Shown here: positions 22,435-37,827 of the stretch, piece by piece
Numbering within the stretch: position 1 is the first letter of the stretch
How the letters are laid out: every line of letters starts with the position of its first letter
DNA from: Kribbella steppae
GTDB taxonomy: Bacteria > Actinomycetota > Actinomycetes > Propionibacteriales > Kribbellaceae
Assembly (NCBI RefSeq): GCF_004342025.1
Contig: NZ_SLWN01000023.1
Span: forward strand, 1 to 64,000
Reading direction: 5' to 3'
DNA: 64,000 nt
Notes under the pieces: generated by a model
What the model was told of the DNA's origin: nothing
Databases searched by the model: none
What the model saw: only the letters and a program-made list of their open reading frames with translations
Program-made: the position numbers and the translations under genes

Positions 22435-23481
22435 GTGAAGCTCCTCGACAAGAAGACCTCGCTCGACACCGTGCGGCTCGCGATCTTCGTGGTGGTGACC
22501 ACGGTCGCGACCGCGCTGCTGGCGGTGACGATCGGGAACATCAGCTTCAACGCGACGACGAAGTACAAGGCGGTGTTCACCGACGCGGTCGGGCTGAACA
22601 AGGGCGACGACATCCGGATCGCCGGAGTGAAGGTCGGCCAGGTCGACAAGATCGCGCTCTCCCAGACCGATGCCGGTCAGGGCGGGCTGGCGATGGTGAC
22701 GTTCAGCGTCGACTCCGACCAGGTCCTCGACGAGTCCACGAAGGCGACGCTGCGGTACCGGAACCTGGTCGGCAACCGCTACATCGCGCTGACCGACGGC
22801 GTCGGCGGCGGCGAGCGGCTGAAGGCGAACGGCGTGATCCCGAAGGAGCGGACCGCGCCCGCGCTGGACCTGTCGGTGCTGTTCAACGGGTTCAAGCCGC
22901 TGTTCACCGCGCTCACCCCGGCGGACGTGAATCAGTTCGCCTTCGAGGTGATCAAGGTGCTGCAGGGCGAGGGCGGCACGATCGAGTCGCTGCTGGCCAA
23001 GACCGCATCGCTGACCACGACCCTGGCCGATGCGGACCAGGTGATCGGCGACCTGATCACCAACCTGACCTCGACGCTGCAGATCGTCTCCCAGCGGCAG
23101 CAGAACTTCTCCCAGCTGCTGGTGAACCTGCAGCAGTTCATCACCGGGCTCAGTCAGGACATCAACCCGATCCTGAACTCGGTTGGCTCGATCAACTCGC
23201 TGAACAACAAGACGGCCGGCCTGCTGCAGCAGACCCGGGTGCCACTCAAGTCCGACCTGGCCCGGCTCCGCACCGTCGCGTCCACCCTCGACGACACCCA
23301 GGCGATCTGGGTGAAGACGCTGCAGACCATGCCGGAGAAGCTGAACACGATGACCCGGACGGCGTCGTACGGCTCCTGGTTCAACTTCTTCCTGTGCAAC
23401 TTCGACGGCAACGTCACCCTGCCGACCGGAACCCGCGTCTCAGTTGCCTACGACAACAACTCGGCGAGGTGCGTAAAGTGA
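22435..23481 (+). CDS. MCE-family protein (MceB position)
   Basis: This 348-residue protein has an N-terminal transmembrane helix (about 12-33), the MCE domain (about 39-120, DDIRIAGVKVGQVDKI), a helical stalk and a Cys near each end of the last 25 residues. GTG at 22435 is chosen because the MCE proteins start just before their helix. The only ribosome-site-like sequence is AGGGGGG in the right arm of the preceding repeat element. A longer in-frame start at 22330 would translate the repeat and is unlikely. Confidence 0.88.
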   Translation: MKLLDKKTSLDTVRLAIFVVVTTVATALLAVTIGNISFNATTKYKAVFTDAVGLNKGDDIRIAGVKVGQVDKIALSQTDAGQGGLAMVTFSVDSDQVLDESTKATLRYRNLVGNRYIALTDGVGGGERLKANGVIPKERTAPALDLSVLFNGFKPLFTALTPADVNQFAFEVIKVLQGEGGTIESLLAKTASLTTTLADADQVIGDLITNLTSTLQIVSQRQQNFSQLLVNLQQFITGLSQDINPILNSVGSINSLNNKTAGLLQQTRVPLKSDLARLRTVASTLDDTQAIWVKTLQTMPEKLNTMTRTASYGSWFNFFLCNFDGNVTLPTGTRVSVAYDNNSARCVK

Positions 23482-23639
23482 CCCCCCTTGGATGTTCGGC
23501 ACGCATCTCCGGCGCCCAGGCGGGCACCTCCCTGCGTTGTCGTCGGGGCACGATGAAACCCGCATCGAGCCCCTCCTCCGCCTTGCGATGCACCCACCTG
23601 GACACCGGAGCTACGCACCAACATCCAAGGGGGGTCACT
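23477..23639. repeat. 163-bp hairpin-forming element, copy 2
   Basis: AGTGACCCCCCTTGGATGTT (23477-23496) pairs perfectly with its inverse ending at 23639. The interior is nearly identical to copy 1. Relative to copy 1 the terminal arms differ at paired positions (CCTCG/CGAGG in copy 1, CCTTG/CAAGG here), so the pairing is conserved while sequence changed. It again spans the upstream stop codon and supplies a GGGGGG run 7 nt before the next GTG start. Confidence 0.85.
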
Positions 23640-23641
23640 CC

Positions 23642-24655
23642 GTGAAGCCGTTCCGGGAGCAGAACCAGGTGACCGTCGGTGTCGTCGGGCTGACGGTGCT
23701 CGGGCTGATCATGCTGGCCGCGTTCAAGGCGCAGGACCTGCCGCTGATCGGTGGCGGGACGAAGTACTCCGCGCAGTTCTCCGAGGCCGGCGGGCTGAAG
23801 CCGAACGACGAGATCCGGGTGGCCGGCGTCCGGGTCGGACAGGTCCGCGAGGTCGAGCTCGAGGGCACCCATGTGCGGGTCGACTTCGTGGTGGACAAGG
23901 GCGTGAAGCTCGGCGACCAGACCGGCGCCGAGATGAAGATCAAGACCCTGCTCGGGCAGAAGTACCTCAAGCTGAACCCGGCCGGCTCCGGTCAGCTCAA
24001 GGCCGGTTCCGAGATCCCGCTGGCCCGGACCATCTCGGCGTACGACGTCGTGGATGCCTTCAGCGATCTCGCGAACACCACCGAGCGGATCGACACCGGC
24101 CAGCTGGCGAAGGCCCTGGACACACTCTCGACGACGTTCCAGAACACGCCCGAAGAGGTGCAGGCCTCGCTGACGGGGTTGTCCCGGCTGTCCCGCAACG
24201 TGGCCAAGCGCGACGAGCAGCTGAAACTGCTGCTGCAGCACTCGAACGTGGTCACCAAGGTCCTTGCCGACCGCAACCAGCAGCTGATCAAGCTGATGAA
24301 GGACGGCAACACCGTCTTCCAGGCCGTGCAAGCCCGGCGGGCGCTGATCCACCAGTTGCTGGTGTCGACGCAGAAGCTGTCCGCCCAGATCACCGCGCTG
24401 GTCCGGGAGAACCGTAAGGACCTGGCGCCGACGCTGCAGAAGGTGAACGCCGTCCTGGCGGTGCTGCTGAAGAACCAGAACGACCTGGACGCCAGCATCA
24501 AGGGACTGGCGCCGTTCGTCCGTGTCTTCACCAACACCCTGGGCACCGGCCCGTGGTTCGACGTCTACCTGCAGAACCTCGTGCCCGTCCCGGAGATCCC
24601 CGCGCCGGCGGTCCCGATACCTGGGTTGGCGCCGATCCTGGGAGGTGGCGGCTGA
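23642..24655 (+). CDS. MCE-family protein (MceC position)
   Basis: The 337-residue protein has an N-terminal helix (about 12-30), the MCE domain (about 38-118; DEIRVAGVRVGQVREV) and a long coiled/helical region with Gln/Leu-rich repeats, ending in a short Pro-rich tail without Cys. The GTG at 23642 follows repeat copy 2. Its stop overlaps the next start (TGATG). Confidence 0.88.
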   Translation: MKPFREQNQVTVGVVGLTVLGLIMLAAFKAQDLPLIGGGTKYSAQFSEAGGLKPNDEIRVAGVRVGQVREVELEGTHVRVDFVVDKGVKLGDQTGAEMKIKTLLGQKYLKLNPAGSGQLKAGSEIPLARTISAYDVVDAFSDLANTTERIDTGQLAKALDTLSTTFQNTPEEVQASLTGLSRLSRNVAKRDEQLKLLLQHSNVVTKVLADRNQQLIKLMKDGNTVFQAVQARRALIHQLLVSTQKLSAQITALVRENRKDLAPTLQKVNAVLAVLLKNQNDLDASIKGLAPFVRVFTNTLGTGPWFDVYLQNLVPVPEIPAPAVPIPGLAPILGGGG

Positions 24656-25842
24656 TGAAGGTCGCGTCCTTGTCCCGGCTGATCGCGATCGCGGTGGTCC
24701 TGGTGATCCTCGCGGTCAGCGTGATCTCGCTCTGGCCGAAGCCCGACCGGGTGAGCGCCACGGCGTACTTCCCGCGGGCGGTGTCGGTCTACCCCGGCTC
24801 CGACGTCCGGATCCTCGGCATCAAGGTCGGTGAGGTGGAAAGTGTCACCCCGGCCGGCCGGACCGTGCGGGTGACGTTCTGGTGGGAGGCCAAGCACAAG
24901 GTGCCGGCTACCGCGAAGGCGGTGATCGCGGCGCCGTCGATCGTGGCCGACCGGTACGTCCAGCTCACCCCGGTGTACTCCAAGGGCGACGTGATGGCCG
25001 ACGGGGCGGAGATCCCGATCGACCGGACCGCCGTACCGCTGGAGCTGGACCAGATCTACCAGAGCCTGAACGACCTGTCCGTCGCGCTCGGACCGAAGGG
25101 TGCGAACGACCAGGGCGCGCTGTCGCGGCTGCTCGACGTCTCGGCGAAGAACCTCAACGGCCAGGGCGCCAAGCTGAACCAGACCATCACCGACGTGTCC
25201 AAGCTGACCGGGACGCTGGCCGGGAACTCGCAGAGCCTGTTCGCGACGATCCGGCAGCTGCAGACGTTCGTGTCGGCGCTGGCCGCGAACGACCAGTTGG
25301 TCCGCCAGTTCAACACGAACTTCGCCGCCACCTCGACCACCTTGGCCGGTGAGCGCCAGGATCTGGCCAAGGCGCTGTCCCTGCTGGCGACGGCGCTCGG
25401 CGAGGTCGCCACGTTCGTCAAGGACAACCGGGCGCTGTTGAAGACGACGATCTCCAGTGCCACCGACCTGTCGCAGATCCTGGTCAAGGAGAAGGCCGCG
25501 CTGGCCGAGGTTCTCGACACCGCGCCGCTCGGCCTGGGCAACCTGGCCCGCGTGTACAACCCGCAGTTCGGGACGCTGGACCAGCGGCTCAACGTAGCCC
25601 AGCTGGACGACCCGGCGACGTTCATCTGCTCACTCCTGCGGCAGGCGAACCAGCCGATGACGACCTGTACGGCGCTCAAGCCCGTCTTCGACGCCTTGGC
25701 GAAGCTGCCGCTGCTGAGCCAGCTCACCGGTGGCGCTCCGGCCAGCGGCGGTCCCGCCGGCACGCCCTGGGCCCCGCAGCCCAAGGCGCCGTTGAACAGC
25801 CCGGACCCGGTCGACCCGACACTCGGAGGGCTGGTCCGATGA
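24655..25842 (+). CDS. MCE-family protein (MceD position)
   Basis: This 395-residue protein has an N-terminal helix (about 7-27), the MCE domain (about 34-112; SDVRILGIKVGEVESV), a long helical region and a C-terminus with two Cys (FICSLL, TTCTAL) followed by a Gly/Pro-rich tail, typical of the fourth Mce protein. ATG overlaps the previous TGA; the stop overlaps the lipoprotein gene by 4 nt. Confidence 0.89.
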   Translation: MKVASLSRLIAIAVVLVILAVSVISLWPKPDRVSATAYFPRAVSVYPGSDVRILGIKVGEVESVTPAGRTVRVTFWWEAKHKVPATAKAVIAAPSIVADRYVQLTPVYSKGDVMADGAEIPIDRTAVPLELDQIYQSLNDLSVALGPKGANDQGALSRLLDVSAKNLNGQGAKLNQTITDVSKLTGTLAGNSQSLFATIRQLQTFVSALAANDQLVRQFNTNFAATSTTLAGERQDLAKALSLLATALGEVATFVKDNRALLKTTISSATDLSQILVKEKAALAEVLDTAPLGLGNLARVYNPQFGTLDQRLNVAQLDDPATFICSLLRQANQPMTTCTALKPVFDALAKLPLLSQLTGGAPASGGPAGTPWAPQPKAPLNSPDPVDPTLGGLVR

Positions 25843-27050
25843 GGCGCCGTACGACGATCATGGCCGGAGTGCTCGGCCTGGCCATGTTGCTGACCGGGTG
25901 CGACTTCAGCGTGTACTCGCTGCCGTTGCCGGGTGGTGCCAAGATCAAGGGGCCGTCGTACACGGTCACCGTCGAGTTCGCCGACGTACTGGACCTGGTG
26001 CCGAAGTCGTCGGTGAAGGTGGACGACGTCACCGTCGGCACGGTCGAGAAGGTCTGGCTGGACGGGTACGTCGCCAAGGTCCGGATCAAGTTGCCGAAGA
26101 GCCTGGAGCTGCCGGACAACGAGCGGGCGACGATCCGGCAGACCAGCCTGCTGGGTGAGAAGTTCGTGTCGCTGGCGGCGCCGAGCGGGTCGGAGCAGCC
26201 GCGCGGGAAGCTGGACAACGGCGAGATCATCCCGTTGTCGCGGACCACCAGCAACGTCGAGGTCGAGGAAGTCCTGTCCGCGTTGTCGCTGCTGCTGAAC
26301 GGTGGCGGCGTGGCCCAGCTGCAGATCATCACGCAGGAGCTGAACAAGGCGATGACCGGTAACGAGCCGGCCATCCGCAGCGTGCTCACCCAGCTGAACA
26401 CCTTCGTCGGCACCCTGGACCAGAACAAGGAACGGATCATCACCGCGATCGCCGCGGTCGACGCGCTGGCCAAGAAGCTGAACGCGCAGAAGGCGACCCT
26501 GGCGACCGCGATCGACTCGCTGCCGAAGTCGATCGCGACCCTGGACAAGCAGCGCGCGGCCCTGGTGAAGACGCTGCAGGCGCTGGCGACCCTGGGCAAC
26601 ACGGCCACCCGGGTGATCACCGCGTCGCAGAAGGACCTGGTGGCGAACCTGCAGTCGCTGTACCCGATCCTGACCAAGCTGGCCGAGGCGGGGGAGAACC
26701 TGCCGAAGTCGCTCGAGCTGCTGTTCACCTATCCGTTCCCGGACGCGGCCGCCAAGGCCGTCCAGGGCGATTTCACCAACCTCGGCATCACCCTGGACGT
26801 GAACACCCAGAAAGCCCTGCAGGGCCTGCTGGGAATCACCCTGCCGACCGCCGGCCCGACCTCCATCACGGTGCCGCGGCTGAGCGTCCCGGTGCACAAC
26901 CCGACCGGCCTGCCGTCGCTGCCGGTTCCAACCGGTACGGCGACCACCTGCACGACGATCCTCGGACTGCCGGTCTGTACGCCGAAGCTGAACCGCTCGG
27001 GCTTCGACCCCGAACTGGCCAAGGTCCTGATGCCGGGGGTGGCGAAGTGA
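25839..27050 (+). CDS. MCE-family lipoprotein (MceE/LprK position)
   Basis: The 403-residue protein starts with a lipoprotein signal peptide with lipobox LLTGC (Cys21), the hallmark of the fifth Mce gene. The MCE domain follows (about 41-120), then helical stalk and a Pro/Thr-rich C-terminus with two Cys. Lipidation would anchor it outside the membrane. It is translationally coupled at both ends. Confidence 0.9.
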   Translation: MRRRTTIMAGVLGLAMLLTGCDFSVYSLPLPGGAKIKGPSYTVTVEFADVLDLVPKSSVKVDDVTVGTVEKVWLDGYVAKVRIKLPKSLELPDNERATIRQTSLLGEKFVSLAAPSGSEQPRGKLDNGEIIPLSRTTSNVEVEEVLSALSLLLNGGGVAQLQIITQELNKAMTGNEPAIRSVLTQLNTFVGTLDQNKERIITAIAAVDALAKKLNAQKATLATAIDSLPKSIATLDKQRAALVKTLQALATLGNTATRVITASQKDLVANLQSLYPILTKLAEAGENLPKSLELLFTYPFPDAAAKAVQGDFTNLGITLDVNTQKALQGLLGITLPTAGPTSITVPRLSVPVHNPTGLPSLPVPTGTATTCTTILGLPVCTPKLNRSGFDPELAKVLMPGVAK

Positions 27051-28339
27051 TCACCAGAACGGTCCGGATCCAGTTGATGGTGTTCCTGCTGATCACCGTG
27101 GTCGGTGTCGCCTATGTGGGCGGCAAGTACGCCCAGATCGACAAGCTGCTGTTCGACGACGACTACACGGTCAGCGCCAGCTTCGCCGAGTCCGGCGGCA
27201 TCTTCTCCGGTGCCGAGGTCACGTACCGCGGCCAGCCGGTCGGCCGGGTCGGCGAGCTCAAGCTGCTGTCCGACGGCGTCGACGTGAACCTCGACATCGA
27301 CAAGGGCGTGAAGATCCCCAACGATCTGATCGCGGTGGTCGCGAACCGGTCCGCGATCGGCGAGCAGTACGTCGACCTGCAGCCGCGCCGCGACGACGGC
27401 CCGTACCTGCAGGACAACTCGCGGATCGCTCGCGAGGACACCGCGATCCCGATCGACACCACCGAGCTGCTGCTGAACCTCGACCAGTTGGTGAACTCGG
27501 TCGACAAGGAAAGCCTGCGGACCACGGTCCGCGAGCTCGGGACGGCGCTGAAGGGCCGGGGGACCGACCTGCAGCGGATCATCGACAGCTCCGGCAAGCT
27601 GATCGACGACGCGGACGCGAACATCCTGCAGACGATCAAGCTGATCAACGACGGCGACACCGTGCTGGCCACCCAGGTCGCCAGCGGCGACGCGATCAAG
27701 ACCTGGGCGAAGAACCTCGCCCTGCTGTCCGACACCCTGGTCAGCTCGGACGCGGAGATCCGCCAGGTGATCGACCAGGGATCCGGCGCCTCCGAGCAGG
27801 TGACCGCCCTGATCTCGGAGAACCGTGCGGACATCGCGGTGCTGCTCGGTAACCTGCTGACGGTGAGCGAGTTGACCGCGGTCCGCCTGGACGCCGTCGA
27901 GCAACTGCTGGTCGTGTATCCGGCGGTGTCGATGGGCGGGTACGTCGTACCGGCCAAGGACAAGAGCTCCGGGCACTACGACGCGCACTTCGGCCTCGTG
28001 CTCGGGCTCGACCCGCCCGCCTGCCGGCCCGGGTACGGCGGGACCGACAAGCGGATCCCGCAGGACACCACCGACAAGGCGGCCAATTCCAAGGCGGGCT
28101 GTACCGCGAACCCGTCGACCGGTGTCACCGTCCGCGGCGCACAGAACAAGCCGAGCCCGTCGTCCCGTGAGGACCTGAACCGGACCGGGTACGGCATCGG
28201 GTACGACCCGGCCACCGGCACCGCGGGCGGATCCGGCGGGATGCCGGAGATGGTTCTCGGCTCGACCGGCGGCCAGGCCGACCTGCTCGGCAGCGACTCC
28301 TGGAAAGCCCTCATCCTCGGACCGGTGACCGGCAAGTGA
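27047..28339 (+). CDS. MCE-family protein (MceF position)
   Basis: The 430-residue protein has an N-terminal helix (about 8-27), the MCE domain (about 40-118; AEVTYRGQPVGRVGEL), helical stalk, and a long C-terminal region with two Cys (PPACRPG, AGCTAN) and Gly/Ser/Pro-rich segments. It is the sixth and last Mce protein. GTG at 27047 overlaps the lipoprotein stop. Confidence 0.9.
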   Translation: MITRTVRIQLMVFLLITVVGVAYVGGKYAQIDKLLFDDDYTVSASFAESGGIFSGAEVTYRGQPVGRVGELKLLSDGVDVNLDIDKGVKIPNDLIAVVANRSAIGEQYVDLQPRRDDGPYLQDNSRIAREDTAIPIDTTELLLNLDQLVNSVDKESLRTTVRELGTALKGRGTDLQRIIDSSGKLIDDADANILQTIKLINDGDTVLATQVASGDAIKTWAKNLALLSDTLVSSDAEIRQVIDQGSGASEQVTALISENRADIAVLLGNLLTVSELTAVRLDAVEQLLVVYPAVSMGGYVVPAKDKSSGHYDAHFGLVLGLDPPACRPGYGGTDKRIPQDTTDKAANSKAGCTANPSTGVTVRGAQNKPSPSSREDLNRTGYGIGYDPATGTAGGSGGMPEMVLGSTGGQADLLGSDSWKALILGPVTGK

Positions 28340-28836
28340 CTTCTCGTAATTCCCTGCGGGGCCCAGTGATCCTGGCGTGGGCGCTGAGCGTCCTGCTCGT
28401 GGTCGCGCTGGCCGGCGCCACCCTTTCGGTCGTCGCACTGCACCGGCAGAGCGAGGACAAGGCCGAGCGGGAGGGCGCGATGAAGGCGGGAAGGCAGTTG
28501 GCCCTCGACTTCACGACGTACGACTACAAGACCTGGGACGCCGACACCAGGCGGGTGCTGGACGACTCCACCGGACAGTTCAAGGAGGAGTTCCAGGCCG
28601 GTCTGAACGTGGTGAAGGCCGAGGTGCAGACCAACAAGGCGACCTCCAAGGGCGATGTGAAGGAGGCCGCGGTGGTCTCGAACGACAAGGACTCCGCCCA
28701 GGTCCTGGTGATCGTGGACGCGGTGGTGACGAACACCGCCTCGACCGAGGGGGTGCAGCGCCGCTACCGGATCAAGCTGGACCTGGTTCGCGAGAAGGAC
28801 CGCTGGCTGACCGCCGACCTGCAGGCGGTGGGCTGA
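28336..28836 (+). CDS. Mce-associated membrane protein (Mas family, first)
   Basis: The 166-residue protein has one N-terminal transmembrane helix (about 11-35) and an extracytoplasmic NTF2-like domain (LDFTTYDYKTWDADTRRVLDDSTGQF...). Such Mce-associated proteins follow mceF in most actinobacterial mce operons and are thought to stabilise or assemble the complex; the mechanism is unproven. GTG start overlaps the MceF-position stop. Confidence 0.82.
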   Translation: MTSRNSLRGPVILAWALSVLLVVALAGATLSVVALHRQSEDKAEREGAMKAGRQLALDFTTYDYKTWDADTRRVLDDSTGQFKEEFQAGLNVVKAEVQTNKATSKGDVKEAAVVSNDKDSAQVLVIVDAVVTNTASTEGVQRRYRIKLDLVREKDRWLTADLQAVG

Positions 28837-29618
28837 TGCCGGACCGTTCCCGCAACCGCCCCCGCATCGCCGGCCAGCGCCGTACCTCCACCGGTACGAC
28901 GGCCGCCCCGCCGCCGCCCGGGATCGACGAGACCGCGACTGAGATCGACGACAGCCCGGCCGAGATCGACGAGAACCCGGCCGAGATCGAGGCCGGCGAA
29001 ACCCCGGCCGAAGTGACAACGAAGGCCTCTGCCGAGTCGGCCGAGGACGTGACCCCGGCCACATCAGAGCCCTCGAAGGCCCCCGAGCAGGCCCCCGCCA
29101 AGACTCAAGTAGCTACGGAAAGTGACAGAAAGAGCGGTTCGCTGGGCCGTGTGTTGTCCGCACTGCTCGGTGTCCTGGTCGTCCTGGTGCTGACCTTCGC
29201 CGTCGTACTCGGCGTGAAGGCGTGGCAGGGCAAGCAGGCCGAGGACGCCCGCGACCAGGCCGCGGCGGCCGGGCGGAAGGCGGCCGAGACCACGCTCAGC
29301 TACGACTACCGTGACCTGGACAAAAGCTTCACCGCCGCCCGCGCGACGATGACCCCGGAGTTCGCGGCCAAGTTCGACGAGACCGCGAAGGTGGCCGGCG
29401 AGCTGGCCACCAAGACCAAGGCGACGGTCCGGGCCGAGGTGCGCGAGGTCGGGGTGCGCGACGGCGACGCCGACCGGGTCACGCTGATCATCTTCGTCAA
29501 CCAGACCACCACCAGCACGATCACAGAGGGTAAGCCCCGGGTCGATCTGAACCGGACCCGGTTCACGATGGTCCGAAACGGCGATCAATGGCTGGTCCAG
29601 GAGATCGCCGGACTGTAG
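28836..29618 (+). CDS. Mce-associated membrane protein (Mas family, second)
   Basis: The 260-residue protein has a long acidic, Ala/Pro/Glu-rich cytoplasmic N-terminus (about 1-100, including the repeated pattern AEIDDSPAEIDENPAEIE), one transmembrane helix (about 105-130) and an external domain like that of the preceding gene (YDYRDLDKSFTAARATMTPEF). It overlaps that gene by 1 nt and ends the operon. The two are probably paralogues. Confidence 0.82.
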   Translation: MPDRSRNRPRIAGQRRTSTGTTAAPPPPGIDETATEIDDSPAEIDENPAEIEAGETPAEVTTKASAESAEDVTPATSEPSKAPEQAPAKTQVATESDRKSGSLGRVLSALLGVLVVLVLTFAVVLGVKAWQGKQAEDARDQAAAAGRKAAETTLSYDYRDLDKSFTAARATMTPEFAAKFDETAKVAGELATKTKATVRAEVREVGVRDGDADRVTLIIFVNQTTTSTITEGKPRVDLNRTRFTMVRNGDQWLVQEIAGL

Positions 29619-29656
29619 TCTTCTTGTGACTCCGGACGGGATGTCCTGGGTGGCTC

Positions 29657-29673
29657 GCGGGTAGTCTTCCCGC
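29657..29673 (+). terminator. Small hairpin after mce operon
   Basis: GCGGG (29657-29661)/CCCGC (29669-29673) around a 7-nt loop lies 38 bp beyond the last mce stop. The stem is short and no T-run follows, so termination here is uncertain. Confidence 0.3.
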
Positions 29674-29734
29674 TCGAGAACCCGGGTTGATCCTTGACTG
29701 AGTGGGTGGTCCGAAGGCATAGTATCGGACCCCA

Positions 29735-29764
29735 TTGGACAGGCTTGCCCTGATCGGGTAGCCT
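29735..29764 (+). promoter_or_regulatory. rpoB promoter candidate
   Basis: TTGGAC (29735-29740) and TAGCCT (29759-29764) are 18 bp apart, about 115 bp before the rpoB start. A second set, TTGACT (29694-29699) with TAGTAT (29720-29725), lies just upstream but with a long 20-bp spacer. Multiple promoters and a ~100-nt leader are usual for actinobacterial rpoBC. Confidence 0.5.
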
Positions 29765-29880
29765 ATTGCTTTGCGCTGCCTTTTCCCACCACCCTGGTTC
29801 TGGTCTTGACTTGACTAGGGCGGTTCGGCGTGCGCTCCCAGCACCGAAGTGATTTCTGCGAGCCCGTGGAAGGACGCCCC

Positions 29881-33363
<3,483 letters not shown>

Positions 33364-33431
33364 GCGGGTTGCCGCTTGAGATCAACAACCAACTCACTCA
33401 GACCATATTTAGCAACGGGAGATAACACATC

Positions 33432-37292
<3,861 letters not shown>

Positions 37293-37307
37293 TTCGAGTC
37301 ACTCCGC

Positions 37308-37344
37308 CGAGGGCGGCACTCCCATTCAGGGGGTGCCGCCCTCG
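37308..37344 (+). terminator. rpoBC terminator
   Basis: A 16-bp stem, CGAGGGCGGCACTCCC (37308-37323) against GGGGGTGCCGCCCTCG (37329-37344) with one G-U pair and a 5-nt loop, begins 16 bp after the rpoC stop. No T-tract follows, as is common in this genome. Confidence 0.8.
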
Positions 37345-37385
37345 CGGCATTCCGGAGCCGGCACCTGCGCGAGGCAGGATGGGCT

Positions 37386-37796
37386 ATGGCCGCAAACAAG
37401 ACCGTCAAGACCGATGCGTCCGTCGACGACTACCTGGCCGGCCTCGCCGGACCACGCGGCGAGGATGCCCGCGCACTGAACGACCTGCTGACCGCGGCGA
37501 CCGGCCTCGAGCCGGCCCTGTGGGGCCCGGCCATCGTCGGCTACGGCGACCGTCACCTGGTCTACGAGAGTGGCCGTGAGCTGGACTGGTTCCAGCTCGG
37601 CTTCGCTGCCCGCAAACAGGCTCTGACGCTCTACCTGACCGAGGGATTCGAGGGGTACGACGAACTGCTCGAGCGACTCGGTCCGCACACGACCGGCGTC
37701 GGATGCCTGTACGTCAAACGCTTGTCCGACGTGGATTCCGCCGTCCTGACCGAGCTTGCACAGCGGAGTGTGGACGGCGCGCGGGGTGGCGGCTGA
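37386..37796 (+). CDS. DUF1801-family protein
   Basis: The 136-residue protein shows the DUF1801 (YdhG-like) pattern: an N-terminal VDDYLAGL..RGEDARALNDLL helix pair and the LWGPAIVGYGDRHLVYESGRELDWFQLGFAARKQALTLYL core. The fold is known but the biochemical function is not. It follows the rpoC terminator, so it must be separately transcribed. Confidence 0.75.
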   Translation: MAANKTVKTDASVDDYLAGLAGPRGEDARALNDLLTAATGLEPALWGPAIVGYGDRHLVYESGRELDWFQLGFAARKQALTLYLTEGFEGYDELLERLGPHTTGVGCLYVKRLSDVDSAVLTELAQRSVDGARGGG

Positions 37797-37827
37797 AAGT
37801 GTCCGCGTGATGCGCCAAGATTGGTCC

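Noticed and set aside
22269..23639. Spacer repeats as a by-product of tandem mce gene duplication
   Set aside because: The adjacent mce genes are far too divergent for their spacers to have remained almost identical since that duplication; recent insertion or conversion is needed.
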